Position numbers and translations under genes: made by a program
Origin: Thermoplasmata archaeon
GTDB taxonomy: Archaea; Thermoplasmatota; Thermoplasmata; Lutacidiplasmatales; UBA184
DNA length: 64,000 nt
NCBI GenBank assembly: GCA_021796385.1
Contig: JAJYXQ010000059.1
Span: forward strand, 1 to 64,000
Direction: 5' to 3'
Notes under the pieces: generated by a model
What the model saw: only the letters and a program-made list of their open reading frames with translations
The model's database searches: none
Told to the model about the DNA's origin: nothing
In this document: positions 8,236 through 17,154 of the stretch, in pieces
Layout: every line of letters begins with the position of its first letter
How positions within the stretch are numbered: the stretch's first letter is position 1

Positions 8236-9105
8236 TCAGGGGTACTCCGCGATGAATCCGATATCATAGGTTGTGAATGTGGCACAACTTGAGAGACAAG
8301 TGGAAGCGGCCACGCCTACGAATCCAAATGAAAGGGAGATCACGGGGCTCGCACTACTTGCACTAGTCAACGCTTGGGTTATAGGGGCAGCGGCGAAATT
8401 GTTCGGGCAGGTTCCTAGAGTGCTTGAAATCTCACCCCCTGACCCAGAATTGGCCTCCGCATCCCATGCCCACAGCGTCCCCCCACCGGCTGGCTCGTAG
8501 AGCAGGTTGGGAGAGGTACCGACGCACGCGCCAGCTGTCGTGGGATCGGCGTTCGACGGTGAGCCGGATATCCAAGTGTCCTGCAAGAAGACAACTGCAT
8601 GAGCAGCCGAGGCACCCAAAGGCGTGGTGTCGCTGACAGTAAATGTGAGAGTGGTAGTGCCGCTCGGTAAAGAAGTACAGAAGAATGAAACTTCGGAAAC
8701 TAAGTACTCTTCAGTACCACTGCCGTCACCGTATGCATATACAGCGATGCTTACGGAGGGAACAACAGGCCCGACCGTGTACGGGTTAAGTGCCGGTGTG
8801 GCTTGAATGTATGGCGTGTTCGGCGGAACGCCTGACCCAACCGTGTTCCAATATGGGCCTTGCTCGAAACCGCACACTATGGGACTGGAGACGCCAGTCG
8901 AAGTACTTGTGAGCGTTGAAAGCGGGTTCACAAAGAGGGTGGCGGTAACGACCCCGGTGAGTATCAAAAGGGTCGACCCCAACCAAATCAGCTGTGAACT
9001 CCTAGGTCTCGCCCGCGTGGCCGTATCTGCACGCCGGAGAAACTCACGATAGGCGTACCTTCTACCCATATATCTCCCAGATGACCAAGCACGGAGACGC
9101 TCCAA
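8236..9105 (-). CDS. Surface protein, paralogue of the protein at 11492-12376
   Basis: 289 residues. A basic N-terminus is followed by a hydrophobic helix (about residues 39-60) and a Ser/Thr/Gly-rich extracellular region. It aligns along its length with the protein at 11492-12376: both have a CGFE motif soon after the membrane helix, a YLxxE(V/I)xxxC strand, an A-VVFLQDT / A-ALFLTSD segment, a cysteine pair and a final TYYDIGF / YYEDIGF stretch. The family is not recognised. The fold is probably a beta-sandwich. It is likely in an operon with the Kelch protein 2 bp downstream. A TATA-like element lies near 9133-9145. Confidence 0.65.
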   Translation of the reverse strand: MERLRAWSSGRYMGRRYAYREFLRRADTATRARPRSSQLIWLGSTLLILTGVVTATLFVNPLSTLTSTSTGVSSPIVCGFEQGPYWNTVGSGVPPNTPYIQATPALNPYTVGPVVPSVSIAVYAYGDGSGTEEYLVSEVSFFCTSLPSGTTTLTFTVSDTTPLGASAAHAVVFLQDTWISGSPSNADPTTAGACVGTSPNLLYEPAGGGTLWAWDAEANSGSGGEISSTLGTCPNNFAAAPITQALTSASSASPVISLSFGFVGVAASTCLSSCATFTTYDIGFIAEYP

Positions 9106-9252
9106 GGGTAAACCGACGTTCAGCTCTCTCTATGGTAAGAATGTGTGCATTCGGCAAGTTACGAGCCTCGGGAAAATATCTGCAAACTGGGGGACTTCGG
9201 CTTGATACATCGAGCTGTGGGTAGAGTCCCTCAAGATAGTTCATGGCCCCTC

Positions 9253-11331
9253 TCATTTATAAACCCGCTTATCCGAAATCGCTGACTTGTCGTGGTCGTG
9301 CGACCTGCGCGCGAGATGAGCTGTTTGCCACGACTTCAAATGAGCTACCAGAATTATGGCTAAAGCCGTGGCAGCAAGCACCGCGGCCACCCACGGTGCG
9401 ATCTTCCAGAATGCGAGAAACATATTTTCGATACCGCCTACGAACCACCCCGCAGACCCTGGCGCTGGAGGGAACACGTATCCGACTGCCAGGACTAGGT
9501 AGATTTGGCCACCTGAATCTCCCGATACACTCAGTGCCAAACTAAACACGTCTCCGCCTGAGAGTTTCGATAGCGAACCCTGCTTTCCTAAGGAAACGGC
9601 CTGAGAAGCATTGTAATACAGGTAAGCAGGTTCTAAGTGTACTGCAATGTTCCTTGTGCTAAGGGTTAATGGCACCCTCACAAATGGATTCCCCGATGGG
9701 GTGAACTGAGGTGGGGTTAAATTTAAGGAGTTCTCAAAAGAGCTTACCCAATTCTCCAATCCCGTTGAATTGAAGGTGAATTCGGCATTGAACGAGTCCA
9801 AAAGGAATGGTGTGGAGACAATGATGTCGTCTCCCGTCGCATCACTCACTGCGGCAAATGAAATTGTGTCAAAGGTGTTTCCAGCAGCACCCGATGTTTC
9901 CGTGACAACCTTTGGGGACGACCATGGTTGAAGAATCGAAACCATTGTGTTGGATCCTAACACCGCCCCCAACAGCGAACGTACGGGGTTGGCAAAGTTC
10001 GCCAGGGAGTAAACGGGCATGGTGCCAGAAAAAACTTGGGTTGGGGGTGAGACAGACTCTAAGTCAGCAACAAAAATCTGACCACTCTCCGTTCCAAACG
10101 CCAAGAATCTTCCCGAAGGGTCCAACGCTATCGAAGTTACGCTGTCATTTGAAGAAATGTTGTGAAAGTAGGATTCCGATGCGCTGAGGCCCGTGAAATT
10201 TATTACAAGGATATGGCTTGCCTGCGCCACCGCCACTTTCGATACCCCTGCCCCCGATGAGGCGCCCAAGTGAATCGCTTGGTTTTGTTGAAGCTTTAGG
10301 ATTGGTACCATGGGGTTCGCCCATGTTCCCGTGCCTCCCCTGATCGTCCAGTTCGAAAGAAAGAGTCCTCGGCTATTGTCCGCCACGACGACTGCCGGAA
10401 GGCCATTGGGATAGCGCAAGAGCTGTATCCCAGAATAGATAGGGGTCACCGTGCTAGCATTGGGGGGGAGCAAAACGGTTTCACTCCATGTTGAATTTAC
10501 TGGGGTAAGGACGAAGACATCATCTCCTGCGGTGGCCGCTACGGATAGGGATGCACCTATGAACAATGACCCAACGGCAACTGACGTGACCGGCAATCCA
10601 GGGGTGAGCGCAAGACTATAGATGACTCGTCCCGGTGTACCAGGGTCAACGCTCATAATGGTGACATTACCACCACTTTCTCCCATTACAAACAGGGACG
10701 AACCATCGGGCTCGCTTCCCGAGGTGAAACTGGAAATGCCTTCGGACCTCTGGGACCAAGATAGGGGTACCTCTGGCCCATATGCCGTTGCCCCTGACCG
10801 GTTCAACACTGTCTGGCTTCCCACGGTGAGATTGAATGAATAACTCCCTCCCACAGTACCTGCGAGCGTGCTCGCTACCGCTGCGCCACTGAGTGTTGAT
10901 CCGGGGGGGAGAACGATTCCTCCGGCGTAGCTTGAATTGTTGGCATCCACTGAGAGAGAACGACTCGAACTGGTGTAACCTCCATAGGGTCCCGGCCATG
11001 TCCATATATTGTTTCCGTTTACCGACGATACAATGGCAGGATTCAAGATGGGATTCGAATCGGGCGAAGGCGTCGCAACACTTAACTCGGCGTTGGAATA
11101 GCTCGCGCTTGCTGGGAGCCGACAAGTTGCGTTCCAAACTTGGCTGGAACGCACCCCACTTTCAAACGGAAGTAGAATAGTCCTCCCGCAAGTTATTGTC
11201 CCACTCCCTGCCGCCAACGGTTCTATGCCCACCGAAGATGCCGAGGCCAGTGGGGTACAGATAACACAAGCCAGAATTATGGCTACCGAGAGCTCAAGGC
11301 TCTTCCCTTTCGTCGGTGATTCCCGAACCAT
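9253..11331 (-). CDS. Large membrane-anchored beta-propeller-like surface protein
   Basis: 692 residues. A signal peptide (SVAIILACVICTPLASASS) is followed by a long extracellular region with propeller-like repeats (for example SVTSIALDPSGRFLAFGTESGQIFVADL, a WD40/YVTN-type blade). One transmembrane helix lies near residues 650-667 (APWVAAVLAATALAIILVAH), then a short basic cytoplasmic tail. Many Asn-x-Ser/Thr sites suggest N-glycosylation. A TATA-like TTTATTTT lies about 33 bp upstream. It sits between two paralogous surface genes in an AT-richer block. No enzymatic motif is seen; a structural or adhesive role is inference. Confidence 0.7.
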   Translation of the reverse strand: MVRESPTKGKSLELSVAIILACVICTPLASASSVGIEPLAAGSGTITCGRTILLPFESGVRSSQVWNATCRLPASASYSNAELSVATPSPDSNPILNPAIVSSVNGNNIWTWPGPYGGYTSSSRSLSVDANNSSYAGGIVLPPGSTLSGAAVASTLAGTVGGSYSFNLTVGSQTVLNRSGATAYGPEVPLSWSQRSEGISSFTSGSEPDGSSLFVMGESGGNVTIMSVDPGTPGRVIYSLALTPGLPVTSVAVGSLFIGASLSVAATAGDDVFVLTPVNSTWSETVLLPPNASTVTPIYSGIQLLRYPNGLPAVVVADNSRGLFLSNWTIRGGTGTWANPMVPILKLQQNQAIHLGASSGAGVSKVAVAQASHILVINFTGLSASESYFHNISSNDSVTSIALDPSGRFLAFGTESGQIFVADLESVSPPTQVFSGTMPVYSLANFANPVRSLLGAVLGSNTMVSILQPWSSPKVVTETSGAAGNTFDTISFAAVSDATGDDIIVSTPFLLDSFNAEFTFNSTGLENWVSSFENSLNLTPPQFTPSGNPFVRVPLTLSTRNIAVHLEPAYLYYNASQAVSLGKQGSLSKLSGGDVFSLALSVSGDSGGQIYLVLAVGYVFPPAPGSAGWFVGGIENMFLAFWKIAPWVAAVLAATALAIILVAHLKSWQTAHLARRSHDHDKSAISDKRVYK

Positions 11332-11491
11332 CTCTAGAACCTGAGAACCACGTGAGGAAAATAAACTGTCCCTCCGCGATTAACCTCACTCTCAACCAGA
11401 AGCGGTTTGGGAAGGCACCCAAGCGCAAGAGAATAGGCGAGTAGTTCTCCGCTTGGGGCCTTCAAGTCGTTTAGCTGGCCCACTTTCTTGC

Positions 11492-12376
11492 CTAGGGTGT
11501 GATCGTCACCGTAGAAGACAGGACCCATGAGACACTGGTTATACTGCTTGGCATATCACCGAACCCAAAGCCTATGTCTTCATAGTACGTCACCGACGCC
11601 AAGCCCCTCGCAATCGTCACAGTCCCTGGAAGTGCTGAACCCCCACAACCTGACGATGCCGAAGTCTGGGCACCCCCAACAACACCGTTCACCCACACCC
11701 AAGTGTTTGACGTAGACTGTGCACCTAGGGCTTTGTTTTCCGGCGGATAGAGAGACGGAGTGAACGCACTGCTGGTGTAAGTGCACGCAGTTGGAGCGGT
11801 AGCCGAGCAAGCTCCACCCGACACCGTCTGGGTGGTGGGAATGCACCAGTTCCCGATAGCCGCATCCGAGGTTGTGGTCGCAGAGTCTGAGGTTAGGAAC
11901 AGTGCCGCCCAGTCAGCGCTTGTTGATGTCACGCCTGAAACCCCAGTCCCAGAGATGGTAATTGCTGCGGAGATGCTGGTCACCGAAGAGGGTGTGCTGT
12001 CACATGCCCAGACAATCTCACCTTCCAAGTACTCGTACCCAGACGTTCCCGTAGCTTCCAAAACGTTCACAGTAACGGTAGCCGTCGCGATCAAACCGTT
12101 GCTATCTGCAGTGCCCGACAAAGTTGGTACGTACGCGGCATCCTTTGAACCGGCCAGTTCGAAGCCGCATGAAGCTGACGGCTGCCCAGACTCTGTGCTT
12201 GTCAAAGAATTGGAAGCCGTGGGGACGCTAATGAACGAAGTAGCCGCCACCAAACCCGGTAGGGTCATCATGATGGCGATCAATATCCCCAGCTTGGCTC
12301 CGCGGCGCTTGAAACGGCCGCCAGCCGTGAAATCCGTCGCCCGCGTTTTTAGACTTTCCCACATCGATGTCCACAC
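11492..12376 (-). CDS. Surface protein, paralogue of the protein at 8236-9105
   Basis: 294 residues from a GTG at 12376, with an ATG at 12364 as alternative. A basic region precedes a hydrophobic segment (about residues 30-48, GILIAIMMTLPGLVAATSFI), followed by a Ser/Thr-rich extracellular domain with several cysteines. It shares the CGFE, YLxGEIxxxC and YYEDIGF landmarks with the 8236-9105 protein, so the pair arose by duplication. The AATSFIS segment after the hydrophobic helix also recurs, as GTSFIS, in the Kelch protein at 7076-8233, suggesting a shared export or anchoring signal. Function unknown. Confidence 0.65.
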   Translation of the reverse strand: MWTSMWESLKTRATDFTAGGRFKRRGAKLGILIAIMMTLPGLVAATSFISVPTASNSLTSTESGQPSASCGFELAGSKDAAYVPTLSGTADSNGLIATATVTVNVLEATGTSGYEYLEGEIVWACDSTPSSVTSISAAITISGTGVSGVTSTSADWAALFLTSDSATTTSDAAIGNWCIPTTQTVSGGACSATAPTACTYTSSAFTPSLYPPENKALGAQSTSNTWVWVNGVVGGAQTSASSGCGGSALPGTVTIARGLASVTYYEDIGFGFGDMPSSITSVSWVLSSTVTITP

Positions 12377-12403
12377 CTCGTGTGCTATGATATCGCACGA
12401 TTT

Positions 12404-12414
12404 GTATTTAATAC
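12404..12414. promoter_or_regulatory. Near-palindromic TATA element between cobS and a surface gene
   Basis: GTATTTAATAC reads nearly the same on both strands. It lies about 33 bp before the minus-strand GTG at 12376 and some 65 bp before the chosen cobS start, so it can serve the surface gene and perhaps both. Confidence 0.5.
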
Positions 12415-12475
12415 TTTGTCCGAAGCTCTGGCCAATGCGGTTTCAGGGATCCCTCCCCTTCCCGTCCCTGCCGGC

Positions 12476-13309
12476 GTGCTGCAGCAAGGGTTTAGCCCCC
12501 CGCTCTTTCCTCCTGCCGTGGCATTCCGGTCCCTCCTCAGCTTTCTTTCCCGGCTCCCGCTCGGGGCCCAAGCCCTGGACGGCATTGCCCCCTCGGTCTG
12601 GGCCATTCCATTGGCCGGCGGAGTCCTGGCCATCCTTTTGGGTGGATTCGGGTTCCTGATCTTCACCTTCCTCCCGCTCTTTGCGGGAGTCCCTGTGTTC
12701 TTGCTGACCTACTTTGCTCTGAAGGGTAGCTTGCACATGGACGGTCTTTCCGATATGGCCGATGCTCTCGCAAGCCAGGGAACCGTGGAGCGCCGACAGC
12801 GCATCCTCAAGGACCCCCACACCGGCATGGCCGGCATCCTCGCCATCCTGCTCTTCCTAGTCGTGGTCATCTTCTCCTTGGCCGGTCTTTCCTATGGCAG
12901 CCACCCTGTCGGAGCTCTCCTCCCGGCAATGTGGATGGGTTACTCCCTCGATTGGGCCATCTTCTTTGCCCTCATCGTTGCCGAATTGAACGCAACGACA
13001 GCCATGGTCTTTGTGATGGGGGTTGGGCGCCCGTCCCGCATATCCCAGCTCGCCAGGCCTCTTGTGGAGAAGACCCGTATGGGGAGCATGATGTTCGGGT
13101 TGGTCGTGGCTTGGGGGGTCTCCTTGATTCTCGGGGGAGTGCTTGTGGTATGCGTCGCGGCAACAGGTCTGTTGGGCATCTACATTGCCCGGACGGCCAA
13201 CCGGGCCTTAGGGGGGGTCAACGGGGATGTCCTAGGGGCCGCGCACGAGGTGGTCTTTGCTGCCTGCCTCTTGATCGCGGTCCTTCTTCCCTGGACCCCC
13301 ATCTTTTAG
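12476..13309 (+). CDS. cobS: Adenosylcobinamide-GDP ribazoletransferase (cobalamin synthase)
   Basis: An integral membrane protein with five to seven hydrophobic segments. The CobS hallmark HMDGLSDMADAL is followed by a RRQRILKDPHTGMAGI segment, the metal- and substrate-binding loop of the family. It joins adenosylcobinamide-GDP to alpha-ribazole or its phosphate, the last step of cobalamin nucleotide-loop assembly. The frame is open back to an ATG at 12380, but family length (about 250 residues) favours a later start. GTG at 12476 gives 277 residues and GTG at 12518 gives 263. CobY follows 35 bp downstream. Confidence 0.88.
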   Translation: MLQQGFSPPLFPPAVAFRSLLSFLSRLPLGAQALDGIAPSVWAIPLAGGVLAILLGGFGFLIFTFLPLFAGVPVFLLTYFALKGSLHMDGLSDMADALASQGTVERRQRILKDPHTGMAGILAILLFLVVVIFSLAGLSYGSHPVGALLPAMWMGYSLDWAIFFALIVAELNATTAMVFVMGVGRPSRISQLARPLVEKTRMGSMMFGLVVAWGVSLILGGVLVVCVAATGLLGIYIARTANRALGGVNGDVLGAAHEVVFAACLLIAVLLPWTPIF

Positions 13310-13344
13310 GACCTCGTTACATTAACATTGGGCCGGTCGAGCCC

Positions 13345-13926
13345 ATGGGTATCCCAGTAGTGATCATGGCGGGGGGGAGGGGTACCCGCTTCGGAAGAGG
13401 AGAGAAGCCGATGGCCGTGTGTCGGGGCCAACCTCTGATCCATCATCTTCTTGGTGCGCTAAGGGCCGTCGGTGTTATTGCTCCGACCGTGGCGACGAGC
13501 CCGTGGGTTCCAGAGACCACCCGGCTCGTCGAGTCCATGGGGCTGGACGTGTTGCAGACCCCAGGCAAGGGTTACGCTGAGGACATAGGTTGGATCACCC
13601 AAAGGCTCCCCCAGTTCGTTTGCGTGGCTGGCGACATACCGTTCCCCCCTGTGGTTGAGTTGACGCGCTTCCTTGAAGCGGCCGAGCACAGTCGTTCAAG
13701 CGTCGTCGGTCTCCTTCCCGAACGCCTTCGCTTGACCCAGCTCACCCCCGGACCCCGGTGGCCTCACGAGGTCCCACCGTTCGGCCCCTGCCGGATCGTC
13801 GGAGTGAACCGGGTGGACGTCCTGGACCCCGACGATAAGGAAACATTCGTCTTCCGTGACCCTTGGATCGGGGCGGCTGTCACCACCCCGGCGGACCTTG
13901 AATGGATCGCTGAGAACGCTCCCTGA
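13345..13926 (+). CDS. cobY: NTP:adenosylcobinamide-phosphate guanylyltransferase
   Basis: 193 residues with the nucleotidyltransferase start VVIMAGGRGTRFGRGEKPM, where the Gly-rich loop binds GTP and the Lys contacts phosphate. Later segments AGDIPFPP and the C-terminal DKETFVFRDPW fit the MobA/CobY group. CobY is the archaeal replacement for CobU: it makes adenosylcobinamide-GDP, the substrate of the neighbouring CobS. An AT-rich TTACATTAACATT about 25 bp upstream may give the gene its own promoter. MobA (molybdopterin guanylylation) is the main alternative, but the position beside cobS decides for CobY. Confidence 0.8.
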   Translation: MGIPVVIMAGGRGTRFGRGEKPMAVCRGQPLIHHLLGALRAVGVIAPTVATSPWVPETTRLVESMGLDVLQTPGKGYAEDIGWITQRLPQFVCVAGDIPFPPVVELTRFLEAAEHSRSSVVGLLPERLRLTQLTPGPRWPHEVPPFGPCRIVGVNRVDVLDPDDKETFVFRDPWIGAAVTTPADLEWIAENAP

Positions 13927-13968
13927 CCCAGAGGCCGGTCGGAAGCCCTTCATGTAGGGGGTGTGGAC

Positions 13969-14670
13969 TCAGGGCTTGCGAAACCCGCAAAGCCACGTTC
14001 CGGTCCTTCGTACCGGGACGCTCCCCCACCGGGAGGCCCAGCGGTCGAGGGCCCCGTCGAGCCAGTTTGTATTGTCGGCGAGCACGACACCGCCGGAGGG
14101 TACCTTGCGGTCCACGGTCTGGAACTCCCAGGTGGCATGCTCGAAGGTATGGAGGTCGTCGTGGAGGAAGATATCGACCCGATCGAGCTCATCCACCAAA
14201 ATGGGAAGGAGGTCCTCGCTTCTACCGATCCTGAGGTCCCATCCTTGTTTGAGCGTGGAGGGCACCGCCCATCCGCTCGCCCTACCGGGGGGCAAGGCGA
14301 CGGGGGAGTCCTCATTCTCGGAGAACCGGGTGGACTTCTGGGGGGTGGGGAAGTCGATCGAGTGCAAGGTGCCTCGGCCGTTCCTTTGGAGGGCCTGGAG
14401 AAAGTGGGCGGAGGATACGCCGGACGACACCCCTACCTCCACGATGTGGGCTGGTTTCAGGATGCGGGCGAGGGCATAGAGTTCGAGTGGGGCGCGGATC
14501 TCAGCGTAGAACTCCCGGCCGGCCGCCCGGTGTTCCCGCTGGACATGTTCTTCGAGGGCCCGTTCTTTCGTCGCCTCGGTGAGAGCTTCTGCCACCTCTC
14601 GGACCGGGGCGCCGGTAAGCTCGGCGACCCAGCGTGGATCGGTCTTGGGAACTCTTGGGGTCTCCCCCAT
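13969..14670 (-). CDS. Class I SAM-dependent methyltransferase (Methyltransf_24 type)
   Basis: 233 residues. After an N-terminal helical region, IVEVGVSSGVSSAHFL (about residues 76-91) is motif I of a Rossmann-fold methyltransferase, LHSIDFP is motif II with the acidic ribose-binding residue, and VDIFLHDDLHTFEHATWEF is motif IV, typical of the Methyltransf_24/CmcI-like group. GGVVLADNT ends the core sheet. Substrates in this group are small molecules or sugars. A TATA box, rc of AGTTAAAATC at 14693-14702, is 27 bp upstream of the ATG, so the transcript is probably leaderless. The neighbouring cobalamin genes are on the opposite strand; a link is not shown. Confidence 0.75.
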   Translation of the reverse strand: MGETPRVPKTDPRWVAELTGAPVREVAEALTEATKERALEEHVQREHRAAGREFYAEIRAPLELYALARILKPAHIVEVGVSSGVSSAHFLQALQRNGRGTLHSIDFPTPQKSTRFSENEDSPVALPPGRASGWAVPSTLKQGWDLRIGRSEDLLPILVDELDRVDIFLHDDLHTFEHATWEFQTVDRKVPSGGVVLADNTNWLDGALDRWASRWGSVPVRRTGTWLCGFRKP

Positions 14671-14767
14671 GGTCCACCCAAGCCGGTTTCCCAGTTAAAA
14701 TCAGCGTCGGCCGGGGGGCCATCCGCCATCGAAACGTAGATAACCCAGTGCTCCTTCTAGTCCCGTG

Positions 14768-15538
14768 ATGGCGCCAGGGACCGAGCCCACCGTCCGCATC
14801 GTCCGGACCGGGAACGTCTCGGTCCGCGGCTCCATGCTGCTTGTGGGATTCCCCACGTTCGGCCTTGTGGGATCGATCGCAGCAAGCTACCTCACCCACT
14901 CCCTCGGGATGAAGCCGTTCGGCTACATGGTCACCGAAGACCTCCCTCCCACCGTGGTGATGGAGGATGGCCAGGTGGCTCCCCCCATCCGTCTTTACAC
15001 CACGCGTACCGTGTGCGGTATTGACGGGAAGTGCGATCAGCTTGTGGTGTTGCTCTCCGACATCCAACCCCCGGTGGAGGCGCTCACCCCCATCGCTACC
15101 GCCATCTTGGACTGGGCCGAGGAGAATGGGGTCGCGAACACGGTGGTCTTGGAAGGTCATCCCACCAAGGAGGACCGGGAGGCGAACGTCGTGGCCATGG
15201 CCAATAAGGCGGCCATGGGGGTCTTCGATACCCACGGGTTCCAACGGGCGAACGGCCTCATCACCGGATTCACCGGGGCCATGCTCCTCCACAGCATCGG
15301 CCGGAAGAGCCCGGTATTCTGCCTCGTCACGCAGGCGCACAAGGAGTTCCCGGATGCGAATGCCGCCGCCATGCTCCTCGAGGCGGCGAACCCCTTGGTG
15401 CCGCTCCTTGTTATCGACACCACCCCGCTCCGTCAGAAGGCCACGCAGATCGAGAAGGTGATGCGGGAGAACATCGCCACTCAGAAGACCACGTTGAAGA
15501 AGCTCGTTGAGGAAACGGGGGGTGAGATGTATCGCTGA
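14768..15538 (+). CDS. PAC2-family protein (proteasome assembly chaperone-like)
   Basis: 256 residues. The N-terminal SMLLVGFPTFGLVGSIAASYL loop and LPPTVVMEDGQVAPPIRLY are landmarks of archaeal PAC2 proteins, which are related to eukaryotic proteasome assembly chaperone 2. The middle holds the conserved DIQPP...LEGHP region and the C-terminus is helical (KKLVEETGGEMYR). PbaA/PbaB homologues can bind proteasome alpha subunits, but many archaeal members have no tested role. A GATAAC element about 28 bp upstream may be the TATA box. It overlaps the next gene by 17 bp, so the two should be co-translated. Confidence 0.75.
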   Translation: MAPGTEPTVRIVRTGNVSVRGSMLLVGFPTFGLVGSIAASYLTHSLGMKPFGYMVTEDLPPTVVMEDGQVAPPIRLYTTRTVCGIDGKCDQLVVLLSDIQPPVEALTPIATAILDWAEENGVANTVVLEGHPTKEDREANVVAMANKAAMGVFDTHGFQRANGLITGFTGAMLLHSIGRKSPVFCLVTQAHKEFPDANAAAMLLEAANPLVPLLVIDTTPLRQKATQIEKVMRENIATQKTTLKKLVEETGGEMYR

Positions 15539-16028
15539 TGCGGCGCCGTCTCCGAGCGCGGAGACCACCTATTTCAAGGTAAGCGACAACCTTTACCTCC
15601 GGAACTTCCATCCCGCGGATGTCCCCCGGATCGCCCAGATTACAGCGGAGGCGCTCAACGAGCACTACGACCCTTCGCTCTATCTCTCCCTCAGCCGCGA
15701 GTGGCCCGAGGGGTACATCGTGGCTGTCGACCGGGATGGCACCGTCCAGGGGTTCCTCCTCGGCGTCTGCCAGGTCCCGAGTGAAGGGCGGGTGCTCATG
15801 TTCGCTGTCGAGGGCGCCTGGCGACGGAGAGGGGTCGGTGGTGCGCTCATGAGCACGTTCTTCAACCGCTGTCGGGTCAAGGGGTTGCGCCGGGTCACCC
15901 TGGAGGTCCGCGTCGGGAATGCGAACGCCATCCGTTTCTACAACCGGTTCGGTTTCACGATGGCCGACCTGCTCCGGAATTATTACTCGGACGGGGAGAA
16001 CGGCTACCAGATGGCCCGGTACCTCTGA
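15522..16028 (+). CDS. GNAT-family N-acetyltransferase, RimI-like
   Basis: 168 residues from the GTG at 15522; a TTG at 15507 lengthens it by five residues. The acetyl-CoA pyrophosphate loop is WRRRGVGGALM, and the later VGNANAIRFYNRFGF segment is the standard GNAT motif B, as in RimI/Ard1 N-terminal acetyltransferases. In archaea such enzymes acetylate protein N-termini. It overlaps the PAC2 gene, which may link protein modification with proteasome biology, as N-terminal acetylation occurs on archaeal proteasome alpha subunits. That link is inference. Confidence 0.78.
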   Translation: MRCIADAAPSPSAETTYFKVSDNLYLRNFHPADVPRIAQITAEALNEHYDPSLYLSLSREWPEGYIVAVDRDGTVQGFLLGVCQVPSEGRVLMFAVEGAWRRRGVGGALMSTFFNRCRVKGLRRVTLEVRVGNANAIRFYNRFGFTMADLLRNYYSDGENGYQMARYL

Positions 16029-16047
16029 AGCCGGGTTCAGGCCCCGT

Positions 16048-17154
16048 TTATTCCGCCTTCAGCCGCCGGGTCAGGGACTTGAGCACGTCGAGGAACCGGA
16101 AAGTGGTCTCCCGGTCCCGCAGGCCGAACCGCACATGCCGGGGCAGTCCTAGCGGGGTGAGATCGCGCACGGCAAACCCTCTCGTGCGCAAGTCTTGGGT
16201 CAGTTTCCGCGCGGAGACGGATTCTACAGCGAAGTAGTTCGCCTGTGTGGTGGCATGGAGCCGTTTCCGGACCTCGGCACTGAGCCTCCGGGTCTTCTCC
16301 AAGCTCTCCCGGACCCATTTCTCGTTTTCGAGTGTGCGGAGGGCGAGGTGCCGACCCACCGCCCCCACCGACCAAGGAAGGAGCTGGGTACGGATCCCCC
16401 GGAGCACGGCGGGGTGCCCGGTGGCGTGTCCGAACGGCATGCCGGGCGTTCCGAGGACCTTGGACCAAGAGAACACCGTGACGACAGAGGGGCTGAGCCC
16501 GGCCGCGGACTCTCCATCCTCGACGAAGGGAAGGTAGCTCTCGTCCACGAGCACGATGGCGTGGCGTTCCTCCGCCGCCTCCACGAGCGCCTGAAGCTCC
16601 CTCTTCCCGAGGCAATGGCCGAAGGGGGTGCCGGGATTCGGAAGAACGACCATTGACTCCTCCCGGATCATTTTCGTGGCGGCCGGGACCGAGAAGGCGA
16701 AGCCGGGCATAGGCACCCGTCCGACCCGGGCCCGCGCAAGCATCGCTACCCGGTTGTACTCCTCGTAGGTGAACCGGGGGAGAAGCACGGACCGTCCCAT
16801 GCCGAAGGCAGTGATCGCCGCCCGCAGGAGCTCGGATGCCGAGCCTCCGACGATGACCTCTTCGGAGTCTAGCCCCAGTCGGGACCCGATCTGTTCGGCG
16901 AGGTCCTTCTGGGTGCGGTCCGGGTAGCGGGTGGCCTCCGCCCGGGCATCTTCGAGCGCGCTCTCAAGGTACGGAGGAGGACCGAAGGGGTTCGTCGACA
17001 AGGAGAGGTCAATCAGCCCTTCCGTGCTTCGCTCTGGGGATACCCCGCCATGGCTCGCTTCGGGGATGATATCGGGGTCGATGACCGGTTCCGGGACCCA
17101 ATCCGGAACCGCCCTCTTCGGCTTGCGCTCAGAGGAAGAACGTCCAACCCACAA
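16048..17154 (-). CDS. cobD: Class I/II aminotransferase fold: L-threonine-O-3-phosphate decarboxylase
   Basis: 368 residues of a HisC/CobD-type PLP enzyme. LSTNPFGPP near residue 52 is the N-terminal substrate loop, VIVGGSASELLRAAI starts the PLP domain, VLVDESYLPF holds the Asp that contacts the PLP ring nitrogen, and VFSWSKVLGTPG carries the Schiff-base Lys. Because cbiB overlaps it by 26 bp and cobS/cobY are close, decarboxylation of threonine phosphate to (R)-1-aminopropan-2-ol phosphate is more likely than the HisC reaction. GTG at 17148 is a possible later start. Confidence 0.75.
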   Translation of the reverse strand: MWVGRSSSERKPKRAVPDWVPEPVIDPDIIPEASHGGVSPERSTEGLIDLSLSTNPFGPPPYLESALEDARAEATRYPDRTQKDLAEQIGSRLGLDSEEVIVGGSASELLRAAITAFGMGRSVLLPRFTYEEYNRVAMLARARVGRVPMPGFAFSVPAATKMIREESMVVLPNPGTPFGHCLGKRELQALVEAAEERHAIVLVDESYLPFVEDGESAAGLSPSVVTVFSWSKVLGTPGMPFGHATGHPAVLRGIRTQLLPWSVGAVGRHLALRTLENEKWVRESLEKTRRLSAEVRKRLHATTQANYFAVESVSARKLTQDLRTRGFAVRDLTPLGLPRHVRFGLRDRETTFRFLDVLKSLTRRLKAE

